NCBI GenBank assembly: GCA_026874595.1
Contig: CM049314.1
Coordinates: 70,632,300-70,696,299 of the forward strand
Length of the DNA stretch: 64,000 nt
Source of the DNA: Sipunculus nudus
Lineage: Eukaryota; Annelida; Sipuncula; Golfingiida; Sipunculidae
Direction of reading: 5' to 3'
Under the pieces are notes generated by a model. The model was given only the letters and a program-made list of their open reading frames with translations, was not told where the DNA came from and did no database searches. This document shows positions 32,114 to 43,540 of the stretch, in pieces. The first letter of the stretch is position 1; every line of letters begins with the position of its first letter. The translations under genes and the position numbers were made by a program.

Positions 32114-32116
<3 letters not shown>

Positions 32117-32424
32117 TTTAAAGAGTCACAAGAAATGTTATAAATGCGAACATGATTATTTATTAAAATTGACAATTCTTACTGCAGTATCAAACGTCCA
32201 GTTTTAAAATCGCCATCATGAGTATTTACATTCTGATTTCAATTTAACACGTACACCAATTACAGAAATTGTAACAAATAACATTTTCCAGATCAATGCC
32301 TTTAACATAGCTCCTAACATACTCAACATCCTGAAAGGAGTTATATTTTAATTATTAGAATACACCAAAAACATGCATAATAAACATGCATGTGGCCAAA
32401 CTAAATAAAAAGGTGTGGTTCTCA

Positions 32425-32600
32425 GGCACCCTTTTTCAGAAATCAGCGAGAGCGGGGGATATTTTATTTTTGACCTTTTTTGTATGTTTCGATCAAAATG
32501 TCATATGATCAGCACCCTTATTCAGAAATCAGCGAGAGTGGGGGATATTTTATTTTTGACCTTTTTTGTATGTTTCGATCAAAACGTCATATGATCAGAG
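32425..32600. repeat. Two-copy tandem repeat, 83-bp unit
   Basis: gcaccct.ttcagaaatcagcgagag, gggggatattttatttttgac and gatcaaaa.gtcatatgatcag occur twice, spaced about 83 bp apart, nearly identical. Recent local duplication. Confidence 0.9.
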
Positions 32601-33880
32601 AAAAACATGAAAATAACAGGGGGGTTATTGAAGCGGGCGGTGCCCGAGAACCATACCTTTTATTTATTTATGTTCTTTTGCATATGAACTGCAATAATGT
32701 TTTATAAATAACATCAACAGATTTAAGCATAAATAATAACATATAAATAACAGTGGCTCGCCAATATATTTTCTACAGACTTATATATTCAATGTTATGA
32801 CCCTAAATGTACATTTATATTTTAATTTAAGAGTATTCTACATAAACATTTTGTTTCACATTAAATTATTTGTGCCGTATAAAATGAGTTAATAAAAAGA
32901 AAATATTTGTTTGTTTTGGTTCATAAATGCACTTTTAGTTAAAAGTCTGTTGTATCAGACAGATTACAATTGCAGAGTATTGTCGAAATTTTGTACCTAA
33001 ATAAAATAACATACATCAAATCAGAGCTACACATCTATTCCAACACCAGTATGGATCGTTCACATTAATAGGGTTTTGAACAAAACTGTTTCCAATGCAA
33101 ATATTAACAGGGTTTTCATTGACGCGGGGCTGAGCGTCTGTGACGCTCTATATCTATTTCGGACGTTCGGTTTTTGGGGTCCAAGAGTCCAATCGGACGC
33201 GCGAATTATAGGCTTTTGGACCGAGAGCAGCCACCGGTCATTGCAGACAACATAAAATGACGTTGAACTATCCAGCCAATTATGTGAACACTGTGCCATT
33301 TACATTTCATTATATTCATAATGAAACAAAATTCAATCAATAAAATGATACAATTATGATGTTATATTAAAAAAAAACTTCGAAATTTTGGCCTGAACTC
33401 ACCAATTGTTTGTTCCAGTTGAAAGCACTGATTTAGAAAGTGTCCAGAAGTATATGTCTGTCTGTAATCTCTCTTTACCGGGTAAAATGATTGAATGAAA
33501 ACTTATGCATGCAATAATGGTTTATATATAATTAATACTATTATCATACCAGTACTTGGCAAATTAAGTCAGTTGTTCCTTGTATCATGGTCGAGCTATC
33601 CTGCAAATATCATTATGATACTTTTTGAGGAATGTTGCTAACAGCAAACAGATAAAGCAACGCCGCCAAAACATAACCCCGTCTATGGGCGGAGGTATTA
33701 AGATACCTTATTTTACAGCAATTAGTTTTCCAAGTGAACCACTTGACAGGGTTTTTATGATCATATTTTAGCCGACGCTTAAAGCTTTATCAAATTAACC
33801 GTGGGGGGGAATTTAGCTATGCAAAGAGTGAGCCCTTAACTGCGAATCTTTCAGTTTCTAGTTTTTAAATGTAAGAATAA
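32601..33880. other. Non-coding sequence left of gene C
   Basis: Short frames without recognisable domains; no repeat ends found. Confidence 0.45.
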
Positions 33881-33881
33881 T

Positions 33882-33960
33882 TTTATTTTCATAACCAAAT
33901 ATACCCGGTTCTCACAGGTATGAACAATGTGAGAAGTGTATAATGAAAAATAAGTTTATT
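33882..33960 (-). promoter_or_regulatory. Candidate polyadenylation signals for gene C
   Basis: AATAAA on the minus strand at 33955-33960, 7 nt past the stop, and again at 33882-33887, about 80 nt past it. The second is at a more usual distance. Both belong to a local duplication of tttatt..ttttcataaccaaatata that spans the stop codon. Confidence 0.45.
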
Positions 33961-33966
33961 TGATTT

Positions 33967-34374
33967 TCATAACCAAATATAAAAGGTTAACAAAAGAAAG
34001 GTTACAAAAACATAAAATCTGAAAGAAGGGAGAGAATGGCAAAAGGTAGTTCCTGAAGTTACTCTCAGATCTTCTACCGTGGAGGTATTTATGGTTTCAG
34101 AACTGCTGGGTCTGCTTGACGATTCGCTCGTGCTACCATCTGTCGAAAAATTATTCTCAATGCACGTTTCGTTTTCCTTCTTTTCAGGAAATCGGGTTTC
34201 ATTACCCGCAATACTGAGGATCCAAGGTATGTAACTGCTGGTACGTGTGTAGACTGAGGGATATCGTGCAATGCATGAATCAAAACCGTTACCAACGACC
34301 CACGAGGCGACCCCAGCAACGACCCAGGGGTCATTCTGACAGCGACGGCAGTGGAGCGGACCCCCACTGTCTCC
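33967..34374 (-). CDS. Gene C exon 6 (Ser195, linker, hydrophobic C-terminus)
   Basis: Acceptor ctttcag; phase 0; 135 codons plus [37 protein letters not shown], then a linker with NETR, NETC, NFST and NTST and a final 16-residue hydrophobic end. An overlapping open frame (34089-34367) is a shadow of this exon. Confidence 0.9.
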   Translation of the reverse strand, partial: GDSGGPLHCRRCQNDPWVVAGVASWVVGNGFDSCIARYPSVYTRTSSYIPWILSIAGNETRFPEKKENETCIENNFSTDGSTSESSSRPSSSETINTSTVEDLRVTSGTTFCHSLPSFRFYVFVTFLLLTFYIWL

Positions 34375-37300
34375 CTGAAAGAAAGAAAAATTATGTTATA
34401 CTATAACTGTCAGAGCTATTCTTTGTGATACAAAAATGATATTCATTCAACAATCTTGTGCGTAATAGACCTTTTCCTCAAGCATGTGCATTGCTTGCAA
34501 TGATTAACTATAGTGTTCGGGTCAAAATAGTCATTACTACCAGGTTTGTCAAATGAAATTAAATAGAAACTTGGCGCTTAGGCCGGATCTCGCAGTTAAA
34601 GATAAGGTAGGTTGTTCTTACTTTCATATTTTGAAATATGAACAAAATATGTTATTTCTAATTAATATAAAAGACAGGAACTCTCAGTGTTAGTTATCAG
34701 CAAAAGGTGGCGCCGGTGAGGTGTTAAGGGTCTATTACAAATCTTTGTTTTCACATTTGGCTCACCTGGCACGCGCCGGCATCGACTGCATTTACACAGA
34801 CGTTAGAACTGTTGATGTAAGCGTTTGAGATAAACCCGACCCTAGACCGGCAGTCCTTGTTAGATATGACCGGAATTCGCAATTCTTGTAATTTCTGTGG
34901 GCTTCCAACGCCGCTCTCTCCTCCTGTAAAAATATTATGGAAAAAACACAATAATCTTCATCATCTCATCATTGTCGTCGTCATCCAAGGCCGTTGTAAA
35001 GTCACGCATTAATAATTTCAGGTCAATTGTGATATGATTTTGATTCAAAATACATATGTATCAATAGTCACATTCTATTTATTAGAATATATTATAGAAT
35101 ACAATATATTATTATTTTTATTATTATCATTATTATAAGAAGTAAAGGTAGTAGTATAAGTAGTTGTAGTAGTAGTATCATCGTCATTAAGAAGAAGAAG
35201 AAGAATTATGTTAACACGATGTTACTCAATGCAACATTTTTAGAAATATAGATAGTCAATATTTCTCCGGTTGGTGTGTGGTTCATGCATTTGCTGATTG
35301 ATGGTTTCTGTGATAGGTCCTTTCCAGGACATAGGGGGGGGGGGGGGGTTGAAAATCCCCTCCCAACAAAACACAGTTATCATCAGCTCAACGCCAAACT
35401 CCGGCGTTTCTGAGGTACAGCCACAGAGACGTAACGTGACAAAGGGTATAACATAAAAGGGATATAAAAGTGATAACACTGTTAATTTTAATATGAATAT
35501 GCATGGAGGCCCTAAATAAAGCTTTCTTATATAATATAAGGTATGGATATCTTGCCGAGCTTTCCCCAGCCAGATATGTAACACTCAGCCCCGACAAAAG
35601 TGTCGTCAGTGTCCGGCAGGAGCGCTGGTTGTGCTTTGTCTGTGAAGACTGCAGGAGTTGCTAGTTCCATGAGACTTATGTCGTAACCCATACCAGCGTT
35701 CACGTATGACGGATGCTGCAATAGATGTCATAAATGAGTAATACATAAGAATTCAATCAGTTAAGTCTTTGGCTGGACCCCTATACTTTCTGAAAAAATT
35801 CTCAATATATATATATGTGTGTGTGTGTTGCAAAATTAGATTATTGCTAGACACCGAATTAAAACTTTATTGGTGGCGTTTGTTGGTGGCGGCGGCTCCA
35901 GCGAAGGGTGTCATTCCACAGACACCCCAAAATTTAAGGTCAATGTTTGATTTATGTTATTACAGTTTAACTATCGAGTTCATAAATACAAAACATGCAT
36001 TCAGTTTTATTACACTCAAGTTGTGGTCAAATGATAATTTTATAATATCGACACCAATAGGTTCACGTTCAAATGACAAATTATTTTAACATGATATTTC
36101 AGTGTAAAAATTTTTATAAAACGCTTCAATACAGAGCTGGTGAGTAAATATTAGGAAAAACAGGAAAGAATATTTCTTGAGAAATCAAATGAATCAAAGT
36201 ACAGAAAAGAATTTATTTGAACATTGTTACGGGGTGACATAAAAGCGGACCGAACTGTCTCGTTAGTGAAGCTTGCTTTGCGAAGCGGTTGGTTTGCCGG
36301 ACTCGTACGCCACCGACCTGGGGGTTGCCATATTAAAGGCCATGTCAGGCCATGGCCCTTACACTCTGAAAACTGATTTGTCAAATATTTGAACAGTTGG
36401 GTTGGTCGAGATGATACTGGTAGATTTAACCAACACATTGGTTATTTCAACCAACTCTTTTGTCATTCAATAACCAAAACGATTGGTCATTTTATAGGTC
36501 TAAAAATTGGTAGCATATATTTGATCAATTTACTTGGTTGAGTGAAAAATTGGTTGATTTTACCAACACAATGGTTATTTTTACCAACTGATTGGTCAAG
36601 CTCTGGCCAAACAGATTGGTCATTTTCACGTAAGACACAAAAGTGCCCCTGTCAGGTTGCAAGTGAAGCAATCTTTTCCTGACTGAAGGGCAAAACGTCT
36701 GACTTGTATGCGAGCGGACACACGTTCGATTTCACGATCGGCCGGAATTCGTGTTTCCTCTTTTTGGAACACGCCCTAAAGCAACCCAAATCTGAAGAAT
36801 GGCTTGTAACAAGACTTCCACCCAATCAAGAGAATAAAACAACTGAAAAAGTGAGCGATTTAATTCTTACCTGATTTAATCAATTTGTTAATGATAGATT
36901 AACCATGATATTCGTAAAGCAGTTGTAACCAAGTATGTAACCAATCTAGTGTCCAATTGGACACGTACTAGATTTGTTCAAAATAATCAATATATTTGTC
37001 CTTTCAACCAATCTACTTTTAGAGTGCCCTACTTTTAGAGTGTACGTTGTTTTCTGTCACACCTACCCATTTTCTGTAATATGGTTTTCAAATTCAGAAT
37101 TCCACTTTTGTACGTAAAAGCGATACTTGCGAAAAAGCGCACAGAACGCAGGAATCGTGTCTGAGCCGTGTGGTTTTTATTCCAGGATCGGCTCATCAGT
37201 TATTCTACCCTGTGACAAATATATTGAAAGTATCCTTACGTTTATGATGTTTCGAACAAGTCTTCGTTGTCTATTACCTGATGTATCTCCGTAATCGTAA

Positions 37301-40300
37301 TGTCCAATTAATATCAAATAGTCCTCAGTCGGGCTGAAAATCAAATAAAATTTTGATAGGAATCATATGTTACCAACAAGATTGGCCAATTCGATGCATT
37401 TTTTTAAGACTAAAGTCCTCTCACTAACAGAGCAATTAAACTTGCTCTTAAAAACTTGCTCTCTCGGTACAAGGAATCACGTTTTAATTAACGCATTTTA
37501 TTTGTTCTTTTATGTTTACATCCGGGTTTTTTAGTTGTCGCGTATGCCACTATATACAATGAAAATTTTAAAAGCCCATGGTCATCCCATCAGTTGAACG
37601 GAAGATGGAAATAAGTTTATTTAAAAAGAGGACGCAGGGCATGAAATGCGGATACACATTCAATCAATATTAATTCATGCCTTACCGTTGTGTACAGTGA
37701 GCGGCCGAGAAGAGATAGGAATCATATGTTACCGACAAGATTGGCTAATTCGATGCATTTTTTAAGACTTAAGTCCTCTCACTTACAGAGCAATTAAACT
37801 TGCTCTTTAAAACATGCTCTCTCGGTACAAGGAATCACGTTTTACTTAACGCATTTTATTTGAAAACGTAAATACCAAAGGCCACTCAGGGCAAGTTACT
37901 AACAGTATACATAACATTTGTACTCTAATTGATCCATGGGCGGCTGCATTTATAAAGTTCCAGATTTTGACAAAGTGCCGTGTGGTCTCCCGAAACAATT
38001 TAGATATATGCAGATATTTAAATCTTGTCTCTGCACTCACTCCTGAGTAAATAAGAGGAAAAGAATTTGCACATGGCGCGATCAGTGGCGCAAAACCGGA
38101 ATTTGTTCTTTTATGTTTATTTCCGGGTTTTTTAGTTGTCGCGTATGCCACTATATACAATGAAAATTTCAAAAGCCGATGGTCATTCCATCAGTTGAAC
38201 GGAAGATGGAAATAAGTTTATTTAAAAAGAAGACGCAGGGCATGAAATGCGGATACACATTCAATCAATATTAATTCATGCCTTACCGTTGTGTACAGTG
38301 AGCGGCCGACAAGATGAAGTTATGAGTAAGCAGAATTCCCCCACACGTGTGATAGTAGTACCCGGGAGATTTTAGTAACAAGCTGACTTGCCATGGCCAC
38401 CTCCCCTCGCCGGCGTCCCAGCCGTTCACGATGGACGGTATCACGACAGACGCCGACAAAGAAACGACATGCGGCTCGTCAGCTCCTGAAAATACAAACC
38501 ATATTATTATGCTTTCATGAAAAATCGAATGACGATTACAATGTGTACAACAAATGCCGTTTTGTGTAGACGCTATGGAAACCAGGCACCGTTATGGCCC
38601 TCACCTATATGACCGGGGAAAAGTCAAGGTTAAAAGTAAATACCATGCGCACGTCTGTGACCTAGGACAATATTGTGCCCAAATTTAAGCTTTTGTCCGA
38701 GTTATAATGCAAAGAGGGACAGAAGTGGGAGATAACAGAATATCGGCTTCGGATGGTACTGATTTAGACATAAGGGTCAAGGTTTAATATAAATTACAGG
38801 AGTAAATCTGTGCCTTTGGACTATAATGGTCCAACTTACAGCTTTTGAATATCAGCACTATTGGAGGTATAGTGCAAAAAGAAAATTACAAGAAAAAAAA
38901 AGAAAGAAATACAAACAGTTTTCACCCAAAATATGTATATGTTATGAACTCACCAACCCTAAGGTGAAGGCGTACATATGAGGTGCAAATCTGTGATCTA
39001 GGACTGCGCCCAGATTCCAGCTATTAAAAATCCGCCATTTTAGAGTTCGAGCGCAAACATACATGGCAGAGGGGAAATAAATATGGAATTTGATGTTTTT
39101 GCAATCGGTGGGTTATGTAAGTGTCTTTATATTGCACAGAAGGACTGGCCTACAGGCAAACGGACAGGCAAAGGCTCACTGCCACAACTCGGATGATGTT
39201 CAGTGTGCGGAGCTTAACCAATAAACTAATGTTACAGACGTTTTAGGAAAGAGTTTCCTATCTATTTACTTCTAATAATAAAATGGTACTCAGGAATATT
39301 AGCATTAACTAAATAGTGTTTTAATGGTAAGAAATCTTGATCAACTGTTCTAAAACCTATAAAGTCATCTAGAGAAACCTATTGTCATAATCTGTGCCTA
39401 CATTAGGTTATATTTATATTAGGAACATCATTAACAGCCTGAACTCCCGTGCTTCATTAACATATTTAAATGAGATTTGGTTTTCAAAATACACACACGC
39501 CACCTATTGGTAAGGCGAGTACTACGACCGTTGGGACATTTTAGTACACTGCTTTATTTGGACAGGCGACCAGTGTGAAACCTTGATTCTTTGAAATAAA
39601 TCAAATATATACAAATCCTGATTAAATAGCAAGTTTTAATAGACAAACCATACAAGAGACCGTGTCAGTGCATCGAAGTGGAGCAAGCGAGCGTGTCACA
39701 GGCACCGCTTCAAACCCGATCTTTGACACTGTACCCTATCGTTGCTAAAACAATACGCGCATTTTTAATTATAAACTATGATGCAAAGGGTACCTATGAT
39801 CCATATTCCGAGCTGCCATCTCTGTGCTAATCATATAAATTATTCTTTAGGTGTTAATTTGACTCGGTGTTTTCGCCCGTGAACCACCGCTTCGGTGGCC
39901 ATATTCACAGGGTAAACATGCACCCACTGACTCAGGTCACGGGTCGTAACCATGGAGACGACACACTTCGCTGACCCCAAAACTAACTTAAAGCGGCCAA
40001 GCTGTGTGCATGTGCAGTATAGGCCATATAGCATTGCCTTTACATGTATAAGCTCATCGGAAGCCTGCTCTGCACGTGATTAGTAGCTGTTTTGCAGTTT
40101 ACGTTCAGTTTTATATCATTAAGAAAATTACAGACCTGTTTTCACCGTTTTTTTTAATAAAAAATATTAAAATACAGTCACGGTAAAAGGGCTTTCTGAC
40201 AATATTTACAGGCTGAATAAGGCTCATCATGCAGCGCTCAAGGCTGTCGTAGTTGGTCAAAATAATGTTCTTTGCCCTGTGATAGGTTGTACCATCCCAT

Positions 40301-41078
40301 ATAATTTATTTTTAAATTGACCTGTTTTTCATATTGTAGCCATATTTTGGCTATTTCATCATCTGTTTGTGTTGTATTCTCGTGTACATCCATAGGGATT
40401 GACCTCGTGACTGACGGCGTTCCGGCCTCCGCGCTCAGGAACCAGCTGACGCTCACAAAAATGTGTACCCTGGCTTTGCTAAACCACTTTGAAGTCTGAT
40501 ATTTTCAATAATCGTATATTTTATTATGCTCTTTCCTTTGAGTATGGTCAGTTTACTGCTGTCGGTAAATTTACCCACTGTTTCATGGATTTTCTGAGCG
40601 GTCCCCCTCGACGTGTCAGTAGGTCATAGACATGTTGAAAGAGGCCATTTCACAAGTATCATGACAATGGTCATATGATTTAATAATATCCATTGCCTGC
40701 TACAGATTGCAGGACACAACTATGAGTGGACAGACAATTTTATCATACTAACATTATAAAAATAATGGCGTCTGAAAAATGACCCGAATCGGAGTACACC
40801 TGTGGGCATTCATGTTTGTTTTTACCGCTAGGGGTCGGGGCAATCGCCCCTCAAGTAAACAAAGACCACGTGCCGACGCATGGGAGATCAGGCTGATTAA
40901 CACTAAGCTGCAATTAATACTATATCCTACTGATCATATTTTTATTTTTTATCTAAATGCAATTAGTTGTTTTAGCTTTCTTAAATTTTTAATCATTATA
41001 TGTTTTTTCTTCACTTGTAATGGCGCCACTGAGCAGCACTTAGTGCTGGATATTGGCGCGGTATTAAATAAATAAACA

Positions 41079-41112
<34 letters not shown>

Positions 41113-41712
41113 CTATAAGAAGCGCATAATGAGTGTACCTTTTCTCCCTTAGGCCCGTTCCGTTTGTGTTTACCATGCACAAAACTGATATAACCATAAT
41201 ATTATCGAATGTACACTAAAAGTAACTGTAGTCAGACATATTGATAACTCTCACATCGTCAGTATGACAAGCATGTTATAAATAAGATACAAAACACTCG
41301 AATAGTGTTAGACACGTTGACGTTGACAGGTTTCTAACGGCAAGAGTTTTCCTGCTGAGATGCGTAACGCATTATCTTGGTTTAAGTATGTGCATGCCCT
41401 ATTTCTTAATCATACGAGGTATGAGTAACGTTTCGTAAACAAGCTAGTATTCAGGCCGTTAAAATTTAATAAGAACATCCAAATAATCTTACAAAACTAT
41501 TTCTAAACTCACTTGATACAAATAAAATCTACTTTTCTTCAGGAAAACTACTGTCGAGTAAATTTTAACCGCCAAGAAAATCCTTAAATTTTCTATATTC
41601 TACAATGCGAAACTAATAAATCATATTTAATAATGTTTACTTTACCTCCCACACCCGCGATTGTCGTTATTGCCAGGTAAAGAAGAACCGCTGAAACTGT
41701 GAGGCGCTCCAT
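33967..41712 (-). CDS. Serine protease gene C (S1 family), complete six-exon model
   Basis: Exons: 1 = 41646-41712, 2 = 38287-38485, 3 = 37240-37333, 4 = 35556-35715, 5 = 34766-34923, 6 = 33967-34374; phases 1, 2, 0, 1, 0; 1086 nt, 361 residues. Signal peptide MERLTVSAVLLYLAITTIAG, propeptide, [18 protein letters not shown], His57 in SAAHC, Asp102 in YDISLMEL, Ser195 in GDSGGP. Motif alignment gives Gly189, Ala190, Val216 (SWVVG) and Ser226, so the S1 pocket is narrow and uncharged, as in elastases. The residue before IVNG is Ser. The C-terminal ~75 residues form a Ser/Thr/Asn-rich linker with several N-glycosylation sites, then a hydrophobic end (YVFVTFLLLTFYIWL), suggesting a membrane or GPI anchor. 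Intron 4 begins GC rather than GT. All frames are open. Likely an extracellular, membrane-tethered protease; substrate unknown. Confidence 0.9.
34766..34923 (-). CDS. Gene C exon 5
   Basis: Acceptor ttttacag, donor gtgagc; 158 nt. Encodes [19 protein letters not shown] and ends VDAGACQ. Confidence 0.9.
35556..35715 (-). CDS. Gene C exon 4 (Asp102), non-canonical GC donor
   Basis: Acceptor tgcag; 160 nt. Encodes HPSYVNAGMGYDISLMEL and CYISGWGKL. The donor reads G|gcaaga, where gene B has G|gtaagg at the same place, so the intron would be GC-AG. Confidence 0.85.
36362..37042. mobile_element. MITE with CACTCT(A/G)AAA ends and TA target site, TTGGT-rich
   Basis: Left end TA|CACTCTGAAAACTG, right end CTACTTTTAGAGTG|TA (37043-37044): short inverted ends with a TA duplication, as in Tc1/mariner-type MITEs. 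The right end is doubled (gagtgccctacttttagagtg). The inside is made of many ttggt/accaa words in both orientations, giving dense self-complementarity. No coding capacity. Lies in intron 3 of gene C. Confidence 0.6.
37240..37333 (-). CDS. Gene C exon 3
   Basis: Acceptor ttttcag, donor gtaagg; 94 nt. Encodes TEDYLILIGHYDYGD and RRLVRNIIN. Confidence 0.9.
37686..37712 (-). pseudogene. Stray 3' fragment of exon 2 (His57) with intact donor
   Basis: tcggccgctcactgtacac..cg followed by donor gtaagg on the minus strand, nearly identical to the end of exon 2 at 38287-38313. It lacks the rest of the exon and an acceptor, so should not be spliced in unless misused. Confidence 0.8.
37863..38100 (-). 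mobile_element. 238-bp insertion with 5-bp target duplication (dispersed repeat family)
   Basis: Flanked by ATTTG (37858-37862 and 38101-38105). The first copy of the surrounding duplication keeps the empty site (ttatttgttctttt near 37495). On the minus strand it contains CCACTGATCGCGCCATG and CAGGAGTGAGTGCAGAGAC, related to sequences at about 45880-45990 and 62095-62200. SINE-like in size; no clear tRNA boxes. Confidence 0.7.
38287..38485 (-). CDS. Gene C exon 2 (propeptide and His57)
   Basis: Acceptor attttcag, donor gtaagg; 199 nt, phase 1 in and 2 out. Encodes [39 protein letters not shown] and SAAHC. Confidence 0.9.
38486..41645. other. Intron 1 of gene C
   Basis: 3.16 kb. Contains a non-LTR 3' tail at 41015-41112. 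Otherwise nothing recognised; short frames at 39840-40034 and 40238-40456 show no domain. Confidence 0.5.
41015..41112 (+). mobile_element. Truncated retrotransposon 3' end with (ATT)n tail
   Basis: atggcgccactgagcagcac, then a ggcgcggtattaaataaataaac end and about 11 ATT triplets (41080-41112). The ggcgcc/ggcgcg words can pair. This looks like a 5'-truncated non-LTR or SINE tail of a family different from the 27-kb element. Confidence 0.5.
41646..41712 (-). CDS. Gene C exon 1 (signal peptide)
   Basis: ATG at 41712, 22 codons with a hydrophobic core (VSAVLLYLAITTIAG), one base, donor gtaaag. Phase 1 as in the other first exons, but a different peptide from those of genes A and B. Confidence 0.85.
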
Positions 41713-41880
41713 ATTGAGATTCAGTATATGAGAACCGTAAGTTTGATGCAAAGGTTTCCCTGGTCTCGATAAAGGTATGGACACTTCCTCGTTGCTAAAC
41801 GATTATAAACTGTCAGGTCCGTGACCTGCTTTTTAATTGGAAAAATGTGACCCATAGGGTCTTATCGTGACGTACAGTGG
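41713..41880 (-). promoter_or_regulatory. Putative promoter of gene C
   Basis: A TATA-like ATTAAAAAGCAGG on the minus strand lies at about 41826-41838, some 120 bp upstream of the ATG, comparable to the ATAAAAAG of the gene A flank. Start site not determinable from sequence. Confidence 0.4.
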
Positions 41881-43140
41881 TCACGTAAAATAAGACACCT
41901 GACAACAAGGATACAATGGTTGTTGTGTATTTGTTTTAGATAAGGTCGAATCGTGTCTCAGGTGCGTTTTATATTGATACGCTGCGCACCTGTGTTTCGT
42001 TTGCGAATTAAGGTTGTTACGTGTACACTTGACAGGGATGTGAACGGAGAACAAGGTTATAAAATAGTTCGGTATAATAAATATCAATGTTTAAAAGAGT
42101 TTTTGAATATTTATAGAAAATGTACTGGTCTAGACAAAATGAAATTTTGTTAATTTATAGAAGGGGTGCGAAATGTGCCATAGTTACTAAAACGACGAAT
42201 ATGAAAACAACAAATTTTATTCCAGTTTAAATGATACATTTATGAATTAGGAAAAGCATTATACACAGTGTTTTCTTGGATAGGATTGAGGCCAAAGCAA
42301 AATAAGCAAACTGAATATCGAGGACTAAAATAAACAAAAATGTTCCTTGAAAAATTGGAGCTGCAGCTTTTTAAAAATAAAATTCTGATGTGCCTGATGA
42401 GCCTTAGTACAAATGTTAATAATTGATAAATTAATTAGACCCCAATATATCTAGGATATTACCAAGCACCCCCCCCCCCCCCCAAAAAAAAAAAAAAAGA
42501 AAAGATCTCCATGCAACCATAAGACTGTACCGCCATTTTGGTTGGGGGGGGGGGGGCTTTAACATCAGTCAAATATGCAAATTTGTTAAGATACTTATTT
42601 AGATAATTTGTTTAGACTTCAGTTATAGATTTTTTTCTGATATAGCATTTGTCCACTGTTTGCAATATTTACACGTTTATTAAGATGATATGTGGAGAGT
42701 GTTTGATTTCTGTTCAATTTTATGCTAATATTTTTAAAAAAATCCTCCTACACCCTTTGTTTTGTTTTTACATGTCATAACGTTTACTGTGTTTATGTAA
42801 TAATTATCTTGAACACACACACACACACATATATTATATGTATTTTTCTAATCATGCATCTTCAACAAATCAAGTTATTACACCTTTATATAAGTCATAG
42901 AACCTCTGAGTACTCCGTCATAATAAAAATACTTTTGTAATATAAACAAAATTACAATTGCAAAGATGGTATATTTTATTTTTGGCTTGATTTTGAAAAA
43001 AAAGAAAACAGACTACAGCACATAAAAATGCCTTTATATCTGGAAAGTAATATATGGCAGAGATCTATAATTCAGTTAAATATTAGATTGAACGATTATA
43101 TACATGTATACTATATTATGATATAATATAATACATGAAT
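41881..43140. other. Non-coding sequence
   Basis: Contains C/A and G homopolymer runs (42470-42500, 42543-42555) and a short (CA)n (42814-42830). Nothing else recognised. Confidence 0.45.
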
Positions 43141-43143
43141 ATA

Positions 43144-43150
43144 CATATAT

Positions 43151-43226
<76 letters not shown>
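43144..43226. repeat. (TA)n microsatellite
   Basis: About 83 bp with one interruption. Confidence 0.95.
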
Positions 43227-43228
<2 letters not shown>

Positions 43229-43540
43229 TGTAGGTATCGTGCGCGGGTTGCAAGCACTTACATAATATTGACAGTTTTATTGAAAAGGTATAATTATATG
43301 AACGACTGAATTGAACGATATGCACTGTGAACCTTCACAGGGAATCGATATTTAGAGAGCGCGGACTGATAACACAAATATAATGAGAACGGACCAATGT
43401 GGTGTAAAGACCTGTTTAAAAAATCCGTTAAATTTTTTTTATATTCCTTATATGAATTTTTCAAATATTTCTTTGTGTTGAAAATAGCTAGAATACCCCG
43501 AGCCTGAAATAGAAGGTGTTATTAATGAGAAGAAAATTAA

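Larger units (their letters stand above)
37354..38306. repeat. 360-bp tandem duplication in intron 2 of gene C; second copy carries an insertion
   Basis: Copy 1 is 37354-37713 and copy 2 starts at 37714 (gataggaatcatatgttacc in both). Copy 2 is longer because of a 238-bp insertion at 37863-38100. Both copies end in the 3' edge of the His57 exon; only the right-hand one is joined to a complete exon 2. Confidence 0.9.

Noticed and set aside
34089-34367. 92-residue minus-strand frame in gene C
   Set aside because: Out-of-frame shadow of exon 6; the GDSGGP frame is the coding one.
40238-40456. Possible small gene in gene C intron 1
   Set aside because: No recognisable domain, no splice context, and length typical of chance frames.
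43116-43325. Frames made of Tyr-Ile repeats (also at 48589, 51210, 56423, 60766)
   Set aside because: They are translations of TA microsatellites.
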